Below, piece after piece: positions 1-5,595 of a stretch of 7,848 nt of DNA. The notes under the pieces were generated by a model that ran no database searches, was not told the DNA's origin, and worked only from the letters and a program-made list of their open reading frames with translations. The stretch comes from Chloroflexota bacterium (lineage in GTDB: Bacteria > Chloroflexota > Dehalococcoidia > Dehalococcoidales > RBG-16-60-22): contig VGOH01000049.1 in NCBI GenBank assembly GCA_016875955.1, positions 1-7,848 on the forward strand. Direction: 5' to 3'. How positions within the stretch are numbered: the first letter of the stretch is position 1; every line of letters starts with the position of its first letter. A program made the translations under genes and the position numbers.

Positions 1-621
1 GAAGGGAATGAATCCGTACGGATTCGGCTTCCGTTCCACCGGAACGTTATCCAGATACAGTTCAAAGTCATAATCTGTCCAGACTTCAACGACCGTGGCC
101 GTTTTACCCCTGGGTTTTGACCGGTACAGGAGCTCGGCCTCTTCCGCCGACAGCACATACCGGGAGGCCACCCGCCTCACTCTGGAGGTATCATCGCCGG
201 GCCACCAGGCATAAATGCCCTGAACATCGGGGGCGGTGACTACGACCTTCTTCTGCGCCGCATCCCAGATAACCTTGTAGCCGGCATCGCCGAGTATGGC
301 GCAGTCAATCTCCGTCTCCAGGTCAAGCTGCGCCAGGTTATTTTCCTCATAGACTTCATACAGCGCCGCCTCTGCCTGCCGGGCCTTGTCCCTAGCTTCT
401 GCTGAATCCTCCGCGGCGTCAACGGCGAAGTTAATGCCCGACATCAGGTACGAAGTTATCTTATCGATGAACACCTTGGCGTAGTTGAAGATAAGGCGGC
501 GTTCCCCCCTTCTTTCTCTATCTGCCCACTGCCGACCGTAGTAGAAATCGAGTAGCTCCTTATAGCCCCTGGTACGGTCAAGGTCAAGTCTTGCCAGCTG
601 CGTGGGAAGCGTTTCCTTCAT
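1..621 (-). CDS. Phage portal protein, SPP1 gp6-like, N-terminal part (runs off the left edge)
   Basis: An open frame of 207 codons without a stop runs from ATG at 621-619 to the window edge, so only the N-terminal part is seen. Portal proteins form the dodecameric ring at one capsid vertex through which DNA enters and leaves and to which terminase docks. What I see: a helical start with LDFYYGRQW (about residues 24-32), then RLIFNYAKVFIDKITSYLMSG (about 42-62). These match the YY-G-x-H/W and NY-K-IVD--vgYl-G blocks of SPP1 gp6-type portals. NPYGFIPF at the visible end fits the conserved 'h-G-iP' strand of that family. The start is supported by a strong Shine-Dalgarno (GAAGGAGG, 640-633, 11 nt upstream) and by a 4-nt ATGA overlap with the upstream gene. 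No internal stop or frameshift is seen. The family call rests on motif resemblance and the gene is incomplete. It implies a prophage, a prophage remnant or a domesticated phage-like particle. Confidence 0.7.
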   Translation of the reverse strand, partial: MKETLPTQLARLDLDRTRGYKELLDFYYGRQWADRERRGERRLIFNYAKVFIDKITSYLMSGINFAVDAAEDSAEARDKARQAEAALYEVYEENNLAQLDLETEIDCAILGDAGYKVIWDAAQKKVVVTAPDVQGIYAWWPGDDTSRVRRVASRYVLSAEEAELLYRSKPRGKTATVVEVWTDYDFELYLDNVPVERKPNPYGFIPF

Positions 622-944
622 CTTAAGACCGGCCTCCTTCTATCAGCGTTTTTGCCCAGTGCCCGCTGCACTGTCCTGGTGCTTACCCCGAACATTAAGG
701 CCAGTTCCTTTACCCCTTTACCTTCCCTGGTGAACAGCCTGATTATCTCCCGGTTCCGCATCGTTTTCAGCCAGTGCTGCTTGCCACCGGGCTGCTCATA
801 TATACACTGCGGGAAGGGACAGTTCAGACATGAAGCCGCCAGGTCACACCCGTCATCGCGGTAATGGCAGAATTCTGGCGGCAAATCATGCTCAGACTCT
901 GGCCTCTTTTCTTCAGCAGGATAATCGGCTTCAATTGCGCCCAT
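618..944 (-). CDS. Small Cys-cluster helix-turn-helix protein coupled to the portal gene
   Basis: This 108-residue protein has two parts. Residues 26-47 hold five cysteines in the pattern C26-x6-C33-x5-C39-x2-C42-x4-C47 (CLNCPFPQC at the core), which suggests a bound zinc or iron-sulfur centre. Residues about 64-96 (NREIIRLFTREGKGVKELA, then GVSTRTVQRAL) are a convincing helix-turn-helix of the resolvase/homeodomain-like kind, followed by a basic tail (DRRRPVLR). Its TGA stop overlaps the portal ATG (ATGA, 621-618), so the two are translated together. Possible roles are a phage transcription regulator or a terminase small subunit, which is also often a small HTH protein upstream of packaging genes. 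The sequence does not decide between them, and no large terminase gene lies between it and the portal. The ATG at 944 has only a weak Shine-Dalgarno (AGCGG), but no better in-frame start precedes it. I cannot assign a named family. Confidence 0.72.
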   Translation of the reverse strand: MGAIEADYPAEEKRPESEHDLPPEFCHYRDDGCDLAASCLNCPFPQCIYEQPGGKQHWLKTMRNREIIRLFTREGKGVKELALMFGVSTRTVQRALGKNADRRRPVLR

Positions 945-987
945 GTCCGCTCAATCTGGCCTCACGACCCTTTGTCAAAATCAGGTA

Positions 988-1019
988 ACTGAAATTTAGC
1001 ACATATGTTCTATTTCAGT
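988..1019. promoter_or_regulatory. Candidate operator dyad over the phage-side promoter
   Basis: ACTGAAAT (988-995) and ATTTCAGT (1012-1019) are perfect 8-bp inverted arms separated by 16 bp. The spacer contains the self-complementary ACATATGT (1001-1008), whose centre is one base off the main axis. One arm overlaps the -10 and the other the -35 of the predicted minus-strand promoter, the classic position for a repressor site. The HTH protein encoded just downstream is the obvious candidate ligand, but that is inference. The right arm lies only 24 bp upstream of the dnaJ -35 box. Confidence 0.45.
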
Positions 1020-1022
1020 CAA
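993..1022 (-). promoter_or_regulatory. Likely promoter of the HTH-portal operon
   Basis: Read on the minus strand, TTGACT (1022-1017, 5 of 6 to consensus) is followed after 18 bp by TAAATT (998-993, 4 of 6). Transcription would start near 986, giving a leader of about 42 nt before the ATG at 944. A second TTGACA lies at 978-973 but has no acceptable -10 at the right distance. Prediction by eye only. Confidence 0.4.
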
Positions 1023-1042
1023 TGGCGTTTTGTCGTTTCTTC

Positions 1043-1071
1043 TTGACAGTTGAGAGTGGTATTGCTAGTAT
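1043..1071 (+). promoter_or_regulatory. dnaJ promoter, sigma-70-like with extended -10
   Basis: A perfect TTGACA (1043-1048) is followed by a 17-bp spacer and TAGTAT (1066-1071, 4 of 6). A TG dinucleotide one base upstream of the -10 (1063-1064) makes an extended -10. Transcription should start near 1078, about 30 nt before the dnaJ ATG at 1109. No CIRCE element (TTAGCACTC-N9-GAGTGCTAA) is visible, so HrcA control is not indicated here. Confidence 0.62.
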
Positions 1072-1108
1072 CATAGTAGAGAAATTACGCACGGAACAGG
1101 CATTATTG

Positions 1109-2197
1109 ATGGCACCGAAACGAGATTATTACGAAATCCTGGGCGTACCCAGGGATGCCACCGAAGGCGATATTAAAAAGGCATTCCGCCAGCTTGCCTT
1201 CAAATACCATCCCGACCGCAACCGCGACGACGGGGCTGAGGCAAAGTTCAAGGAAGTAAACGAGGCCTTTGAGGTGCTGTCTAACCCCGACAAGCGCGCT
1301 CGCTATGACCGCTTCGGTCACATTGATACCGATGGCTTTGCCACCCGCGGTTTTGAGGGCTTTGACTTCGGCGGTTTCGGCGACATTTTTGATGCTTTCT
1401 TCAGCGGCATGACTCATGCTCACCGCCAGGCGCCGCAGCGAGGCGCCGACCTGCATTACCAGACGACCATATCCTTTGAGGAGGCCGCCTTCGGCTGTGA
1501 GAAGGAGATAGAAATAAAGCGTACCGAGCTGTGCACCAGCTGCCGCGGCACTGGCGCCAAGCCGGGCAGCCAGCCGGCCCGTTGCCCGGATTGCAACGGC
1601 AGCGGACAGGTGCGACACGTCCAGCGCAGCCTCTTCGGCAGCTTCATCAACACCACCATCTGCAGCAAATGCCAGGGCGAGGGACAGGTTATCTCCGAAC
1701 CATGCCCGCAGTGCCAGGGCAACGGCCTTGAAAAACAATCGCGCCGCATCTCAGTAAAGATACCGGCCGGCATACCGGCTGACACCCAGATACGCCTCAG
1801 CGGCGAGGGTGATGTGGGGGTGAGGGGCGGTTCACCGGGCGACCTCTACGTGACCATCAGCGTGCGGGCGCATGAATTTTTTGTCAGGGATGGCGATGAT
1901 ATCCTTTACGAACTGCCCATCAACTTCGCGCAGGCAGCCCTCGGGGACGAGGTTGAAATACCTACCCTTCACGGTAATACCAAGCTGACCGTCACCGCCG
2001 GGAGCCAGACAGGGAAAGAGTTTCGCCTGAAGAACAAGGGCATCCCCCACCTGCGGCGGCACGGTCAAGGCGACCAGATAATAAAGCTGCGGGTGGTGAC
2101 GCCAGACTCGCTGACCAAAGAGCAGCGCCGGCTCTTCAAGGAACTGGCTGATAGTCTCGACCCGATGAAAAAGGGCAGTAAAAAGCGCGAGTCTTGA
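1109..2197 (+). CDS. dnaJ: Chaperone protein DnaJ (type I/A J-domain co-chaperone)
   Basis: DnaJ binds unfolded proteins and stimulates the ATPase of DnaK in the cytoplasm. The 362-residue protein has all parts of a type A J-protein. The J domain is at 5-70 with the HPD motif at 34-36. A short Gly/Phe region spans about 76-100 (GFEGFDFGGFGDIFDAFF). Four zinc-binding CxxCxGxG repeats lie at 142-149 (CTSCRGTG), 159-166 (CPDCNGSG), 185-192 (CSKCQGEG) and 199-206 (CPQCQGNG). The C-terminal beta-sandwich substrate-binding domains follow to about 335. The length is slightly below the usual 370-380 because of the short G/F linker. The frame is open upstream to an ATG at 1022, but that start lies before the promoter. 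The ATG at 1109 begins directly at MAPKRDYYEILG and has a modest Shine-Dalgarno (GGAACAGG, 1093-1100). The stop is TGA followed at once by TAG. No dnaK, grpE or hrcA is in the window, so this copy is outside the classic heat-shock operon. Confidence 0.97.
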   Translation: MAPKRDYYEILGVPRDATEGDIKKAFRQLAFKYHPDRNRDDGAEAKFKEVNEAFEVLSNPDKRARYDRFGHIDTDGFATRGFEGFDFGGFGDIFDAFFSGMTHAHRQAPQRGADLHYQTTISFEEAAFGCEKEIEIKRTELCTSCRGTGAKPGSQPARCPDCNGSGQVRHVQRSLFGSFINTTICSKCQGEGQVISEPCPQCQGNGLEKQSRRISVKIPAGIPADTQIRLSGEGDVGVRGGSPGDLYVTISVRAHEFFVRDGDDILYELPINFAQAALGDEVEIPTLHGNTKLTVTAGSQTGKEFRLKNKGIPHLRRHGQGDQIIKLRVVTPDSLTKEQRRLFKELADSLDPMKKGSKKRES

Positions 2198-2241
2198 TAG
2201 TTTTATTTGCCTTCGGTTGGCAGTTGACACCTCACCCCTGA

Positions 2242-2299
2242 CCCCTCTCCAGCCAGAATCACTGGTAAATGACCGCAGGCTTTAATGGCTGGAGAGGGG
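2242..2299. repeat. Inverted repeat 1, 14-bp perfect arms
   Basis: CCCCTCTCCAGCCA (2242-2255) pairs perfectly with TGGCTGGAGAGGGG (2286-2299) across a 30-nt loop. The outer part of the left arm is shared with the terminal repeat of the larger element. There is no T-run after it on either strand, so it is not a typical intrinsic terminator. Confidence 0.8.
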
Positions 2300-2308
2300 A
2301 GCTTAGAG

Positions 2309-2331
2309 GAGAGAGGGCTCCGCCCTCTCTC
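2309..2331. repeat. Inverted repeat 2, compact 10-bp hairpin
   Basis: GAGAGAGGGC (2309-2318) pairs with GCCCTCTCTC (2322-2331) around a 3-nt loop, giving a very stable small hairpin. On the plus strand it is followed by AAACTCTTT rather than a clean T-run, so it is at best a weak terminator for dnaJ, more than 110 nt after the stop codon. Confidence 0.7.
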
Positions 2332-2339
2332 AAACTCTT

Positions 2340-2398
2340 TCCCCCTCTCAAACATTATTAAGGTGGAGCACCAAAGACAAACCTGTTTGAGAGGGGGA
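2340..2398. repeat. Inverted repeat 3, 15-bp perfect arms
   Basis: TCCCCCTCTCAAACA (2340-2354) pairs perfectly with TGTTTGAGAGGGGGA (2384-2398) across a 29-nt loop, which itself holds a small GGTG-GAG-CACC hairpin (2362-2372). The arm sequence CCTCTCAAAC also occurs just upstream at about 2324-2335 as CCTCTCTCAAAC, so it is partly a direct repeat of the right flank of hairpin 2. Confidence 0.8.
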
Positions 2399-2478
2399 GC
2401 AAGGGGGTGAATAAAAGAACAACCATATGCAAATAGTACCTTCCTGATTTAGCTTAAGTGACCGGTCCCCGCGGACTA

Positions 2479-3540
2479 CTAGCTTTTCGGCGCTCGTTTC
2501 TTGCGCTGGAACAGGGAGAAAAGCCGCCAGCGCCGGCCGGACAGCTCGTGCCGCACGTTGGCACACATCATCTCCGCCGCCGCCTCAGCCGGGTCGCCGT
2601 CCTCGTAGAGAACCTGGTAAATTCTTTCCGTAATCGGCATTTCCAGCCCGAGTTTCTGGGCCAGGTTGCGGGCGGCAAGAGTGGTCGTCACGCCCTCGGC
2701 GACGCCGTTCATGGTGCTCAATATCTCCGCCACCGGGCGGCCTTTGGTCAACTCCACGCCGACGTAGTGGTTGCGACTCAGCGTGCTGGCGCAGGTGGTG
2801 ATGACATCGCCCAGACCAGCCAGCCCGGAGAAGGTAAGCGGGTTCGCCCCCAGAGCCACACCCAGCGCCGTGATTTCGGTCAGGCCCCGCGTTATGTAAG
2901 CGGCCTTGGCATTATCACCGTAGCCCAGGCCATCGGCAATGCCGGCACCGAGGGCGATGATATTCTTGAGCGAGCCTCCCAGCTCCACGCCGATAACGTC
3001 AGTGTTGGTAAAGACGCAGAGGTTCGGCGTGGTCAGCAGCCTCTGTGCCTGCCTGGCCACCGAGCCATTTTCAGCGGCAGCCACGGTGGCGGCGGGCAGA
3101 CCGCGTAAGATTTCTCGCGCCAGGTTAGGGCCTGAAATCACGCCGATATTTTCATGAAAGCGGGAATTTATCTCCTCGGCGATAACCTGTGACATGCGCA
3201 GGCCACTGCCAACCTCCAGTCCCTTGGCAGCACTGATCACAAGCATTGATTTATTAAGGTGCCCGGCTACCAGCTTTATGTTCTGCCGCATTGACTGGGA
3301 CGGCACCACCAGAATCACCGCTTTGGCTTCATCAAGAGCGACTTCTATCTCGTGGGTTATCAGGACATTGGCCGGGAAAGCCCTGCCCAGTGTTCCTTCC
3401 GGGTCTGGGCCACTATTCCGTAAATCATCGGCTTCTTTTTCGGTACGCGCCCATAGACCAATGTCTATCCCTTTTTCCGCCAGAATAATAGATAAAGTAA
3501 TTCCCCATATGGTGGTGCCGACGACGCCCAGTTTAAGCAT
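2479..3540 (-). CDS. gpsA: Glycerol-3-phosphate dehydrogenase [NAD(P)+]
   Basis: GpsA reduces dihydroxyacetone phosphate with NAD(P)H to sn-glycerol 3-phosphate, the backbone for phospholipids. The 353-residue protein has an N-terminal Rossmann fold, then SAAKGLE (103-109, conserved Lys 106), ISGPNLAREI (135-144), and the helical catalytic part with GGSLKNIIALGAG (188-200, Lys 192), GYGDNAKAAYITRGL (206-220), GLAGLGDVITTC (239-250) and MPITERIYQVLY (301-312). Family order and spacing are complete. One oddity is that the dinucleotide loop reads GTTIWG (8-13) where most members have GxGxxG, so the middle Gly is Thr. A second is a basic C-terminal tail (about 334-353) beyond the usual end. The start must be the ATG at 3540, as the first beta-strand begins at residue 2, but no good Shine-Dalgarno precedes it. 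It is the last gene of the argF-der-plsY-gpsA cluster, 70 nt after plsY, and next to its metabolic partner PlsY. Confidence 0.95.
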   Translation of the reverse strand: MLKLGVVGTTIWGITLSIILAEKGIDIGLWARTEKEADDLRNSGPDPEGTLGRAFPANVLITHEIEVALDEAKAVILVVPSQSMRQNIKLVAGHLNKSMLVISAAKGLEVGSGLRMSQVIAEEINSRFHENIGVISGPNLAREILRGLPAATVAAAENGSVARQAQRLLTTPNLCVFTNTDVIGVELGGSLKNIIALGAGIADGLGYGDNAKAAYITRGLTEITALGVALGANPLTFSGLAGLGDVITTCASTLSRNHYVGVELTKGRPVAEILSTMNGVAEGVTTTLAARNLAQKLGLEMPITERIYQVLYEDGDPAEAAAEMMCANVRHELSGRRWRLFSLFQRKKRAPKS

Positions 3541-3610
3541 AACTTATTTTAGCTCAATTGCGGGTATTTAGGAAGACCAGGCTTGAAGAATTAAAAGCGG
3601 GCGGTTGCCT
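3541..3610 (-). other. plsY-gpsA spacer with a possible weak internal promoter
   Basis: This is the only sizeable gap inside the minus-strand cluster. It contains TAAAAT (3551-3546, 5 of 6 to a -10 box) only 5 nt before the gpsA ATG, with a poor TTCCTA (3574-3569) 17 bp upstream. If used, the gpsA transcript would be almost leaderless, which would fit the missing Shine-Dalgarno. No terminator hairpin with a T-run is visible, so read-through from plsY is also expected. Confidence 0.25.
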
Positions 3611-4270
3611 TTACAGTTTGACCCGTTCGCCTATCCGGCGCTCGGTGCCTGCCAGCAACCGGCCGATGTTGTCACGGTGAACAATGATGATAAACACCGC
3701 GCCGACGAGCGCATACACCAGATATTCCACGGGAAACCCATCTAGTATGGTCAGAGGTATCAATATGGCATAGGCAGCAATTGCCCCGGATATCGAACCA
3801 AGCGATGCGTATCTGGTCATGCAGGCGCCCAGAAATAATATTTCACCGCCGAAGAGTGCCGCTGCCGGGCACAGGGCCAGCAAACCGCCAAAGAAGGTCG
3901 CCACACCCCTTCCCCCCTTGAAGTGAAGAAACACCGACCACTTGTGTCCGGCAATCGCGGAAAGTGCCGCCATTACCTGAGCCGTTCTGGAAAGCACCCA
4001 GGGACTCGTGCCGCCGGTCAGCATATAATCACCATTGAATATCAGAGCGGCAAACAACACCGGCAGAAAACCTTTAAGAACATCAAGAATAAGCACCATG
4101 GCCGCCGCTTTTTTCCCGGCGACCCGCAAAACATTGGTGGCACCGGTCTTGCCGCTGCCAAAGCTGGTGACATCCACGTTGGCGCTTCGCCGCGCTATCA
4201 TCACCCCAAAGGGAACGGCGCCAAGAAGATAGCCAATAAGGATAACGACGGCGAATTTAGCCACAATCAC
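3611..4270 (-). CDS. plsY: Acyl-phosphate:glycerol-3-phosphate acyltransferase PlsY
   Basis: PlsY is an integral membrane enzyme that transfers an acyl chain from acyl-phosphate to the sn-1 position of glycerol 3-phosphate, the first committed step of phospholipid synthesis. The 219-residue protein is strongly hydrophobic with several membrane helices (for example about 4-25, 55-78, 128-150, 158-176, 182-198). The three conserved cytosolic motifs are present: GSGKTGATNVLR (38-49), GHKWSVFLHFKGGRGVAT (108-125) and HRDNIGRLLAGTE (198-210). In motif 1 the usual GSGN-x-GATN has Lys for Asn at 41, and motif 2 has GGR for the common GGK. The length is normal to slightly long. The start is a GTG at 4270-4268 overlapping the der stop (GTGA), with Shine-Dalgarno AAGGGAG about 8 nt upstream, so it is translationally coupled to der. 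It is followed by gpsA, which supplies its substrate. Confidence 0.95.
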   Translation of the reverse strand: MIVAKFAVVILIGYLLGAVPFGVMIARRSANVDVTSFGSGKTGATNVLRVAGKKAAAMVLILDVLKGFLPVLFAALIFNGDYMLTGGTSPWVLSRTAQVMAALSAIAGHKWSVFLHFKGGRGVATFFGGLLALCPAAALFGGEILFLGACMTRYASLGSISGAIAAYAILIPLTILDGFPVEYLVYALVGAVFIIIVHRDNIGRLLAGTERRIGERVKL

Positions 4271-5589
4271 GGCTCTTTCTCCCTTGTCCGGAAGAACAAA
4301 CGAAGCGGTGTTCCATTGAAACCAAAGGACTGTCGCAACCGGCCCTCAAGGTAACGCTGATAGGAAAAGTGCACCAGCTTGGCATCGTTGACGAAGAAAA
4401 CAAAGGTCGGTGGATTTATTTCCGTCTGGGTAGCGTAGAAAATTTTCAGTTCCCGGCGGCCCTGGCGCGGCCTCACATGAGCTGCCGCCGCCTCCTGAAC
4501 GACGTTGTTAACCTCAGCGGTAGCCAGTCTTTTCAACCTCTGCAGGTATATCCGGCGTGCTTCCGGTATTATCCGGCCCACGCCCTCCCCGAACTTCGCC
4601 GAAGTGTAAATTATCGGTGCGTAGCTCATGAATTTCAGCTGACTTCCGATATACCGGTCCCACTCTCCCGGCTTTTTCCCCTCCACAAGGTCCCACTTGT
4701 TGACCACCACCACCGCCCCTTTGGTTGCCTGCTGGATATATCCAGCGATATGCCTGTCCTGAGCGGTTATCATTTCCATAGCATCCAGCACCAGCAGGGC
4801 TATGTCCGCCCGGTCGATAGCCCGCAAAGCACGGAGCACACTGTAATGCTCCACCCCCCGGCCAATCCGCCCCCGCTTCCGTATGCCGGCTGTATCTATA
4901 AGTAGCACATTTTGCCCATCAAAGTCAACCCTGGTGTCTATGGCATCGCGGGTTGTGCCCGGCGCATCATCCACAATAGCCCTCTTTTCACCGACCAGCG
5001 CATTGAGCAGCATTGACTTGCCCACGTTGGGCCGGCCGACAATGGCTATTTTCATGATTTCTGGCTCTGTTGCCGCCGTTGCCGATTCCGGTAACAGGGC
5101 TGCAATCTGCTCCAGAAGTTCCGCAGTGCCACGGCCATGGTAAGCGCTGATAGCCACCGGCTCCCCCAGCCCCAGTTGATAGAATTCCGCCACTCCGGCT
5201 TCCAGTTTTTCATTATCCACCTTATTAGCCACGAGCAGCCGCGGCTTCTCCACCCGACGCAGCCTGTCCGCCATCTCCATATCGGCAGCGATGGCCCCGT
5301 CCTTCACATCCACCACAAACAGAATAACATCGGCCTCGGCAATCGCAACCTCTATCTGCTCCTGAACACGGCGCCCCACCGCCGAACTGGCAGCAAGTTC
5401 CAGACCGCCGGTATCCACCACCGTAAATTCCTTATCGCGCCAGTTCACGGAAGCGATGACCCGGTCTCTGGTTGTGCCCGGCGAGTCCTCAACAATGGCC
5501 AGCCGCTTCCCCACCAGCCGGTTCAGCAACGTGGACTTGCCCACATTCTGCCGACCCACAATCGCCACGATTGGCTTGCCTGTGGCCAC
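4267..5589 (-). CDS. der: Ribosome biogenesis GTPase Der (EngA)
   Basis: Der is an essential tandem GTPase needed for maturation of the 50S ribosomal subunit. The 440-residue protein shows both G domains. Domain 1 has GRQNVGKS (12-19), PGTTRD (37-42), DTGG (59-62) and NKVD (122-125). Domain 2 has GRPNVGKS (185-192), PGTTRD (210-215), DTAG (232-235), NKWD (297-300) and TSAK (329-332). The C-terminal KH-like RNA-binding domain follows (about 355-437, with FVFFVNDAKLVHFSYQRYLE and an RLFFR end). All catalytic motifs are intact and the length is typical. The start is GTG at 5589-5587, supported by AAGAGAGGG (5607-5599) 9 nt upstream. The gap to the preceding membrane protein gene is 6 nt, and the stop overlaps plsY by 4 nt, so der sits in the middle of one operon. 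Confidence 0.98.
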   Translation of the reverse strand: MATGKPIVAIVGRQNVGKSTLLNRLVGKRLAIVEDSPGTTRDRVIASVNWRDKEFTVVDTGGLELAASSAVGRRVQEQIEVAIAEADVILFVVDVKDGAIAADMEMADRLRRVEKPRLLVANKVDNEKLEAGVAEFYQLGLGEPVAISAYHGRGTAELLEQIAALLPESATAATEPEIMKIAIVGRPNVGKSMLLNALVGEKRAIVDDAPGTTRDAIDTRVDFDGQNVLLIDTAGIRKRGRIGRGVEHYSVLRALRAIDRADIALLVLDAMEMITAQDRHIAGYIQQATKGAVVVVNKWDLVEGKKPGEWDRYIGSQLKFMSYAPIIYTSAKFGEGVGRIIPEARRIYLQRLKRLATAEVNNVVQEAAAAHVRPRQGRRELKIFYATQTEINPPTFVFFVNDAKLVHFSYQRYLEGRLRQSFGFNGTPLRLFFRTREKEP

Positions 5590-5595
5590 GCTCTT

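Larger units (their letters stand above)
2232..2410. repeat. MITE-like element with imperfect terminal inverted repeats
   Basis: The gap between convergent dnaJ and gpsA is filled by a structured, non-coding, purine/pyrimidine-biased block. The left end starts TCACCCCTGACCCCTCTC (2232-2249). The right end, read in reverse complement from 2410, starts TCACCCC-CTTGCT-CCCCCTCTC, so the termini are inverted copies apart from a small internal indel. Between them lie three hairpins, listed separately. The size (about 179 bp), terminal repeats, lack of an open frame and location between convergent genes fit a non-autonomous miniature transposable element or a REP-type repeat. I see no clear target-site duplication, and the copy number cannot be known from one window. 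Confidence 0.5.

Noticed and set aside
1022..1108. Upstream in-frame extension of dnaJ by 29 codons
   Set aside because: It would place the start before the TTGACA/TAGTAT promoter, and the extra residues do not resemble any DnaJ. The ATG at 1109 starts exactly at the J domain.
1043..1108. CIRCE/HrcA operator in front of dnaJ
   Set aside because: No TTAGCACTC-N9-GAGTGCTAA or close variant is present; GAGAGTGG at 1052-1059 has no partner arm.
1103..1738. 211-codon open frame antisense to dnaJ
   Set aside because: It lies fully opposite a clear DnaJ gene, its protein is Ala/Leu-rich low-complexity as expected from a shadow frame, and it has no convincing ribosome-binding site.
2309..2331. Intrinsic terminator for dnaJ
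   Set aside because: The hairpin is stable, but it is more than 110 nt after the stop and is followed by AAACTCTTTCC instead of a T-run. It is kept only as a structural repeat.
2232..2410. CRISPR array
   Set aside because: The repeats are inverted rather than regularly spaced direct repeats, and there are no spacers of uniform length.
2460..2467. GACCGGTC palindrome after the gpsA stop as a terminator
   Set aside because: It is only 8 bp, has no loop and no T-run, and is likely a chance restriction-site-like palindrome.
2458..3108. 216-codon plus-strand open frame opposite gpsA
   Set aside because: It is antisense to an intact GpsA with all motifs. The His/Gln/Arg-rich translation is typical of a reverse-strand shadow.
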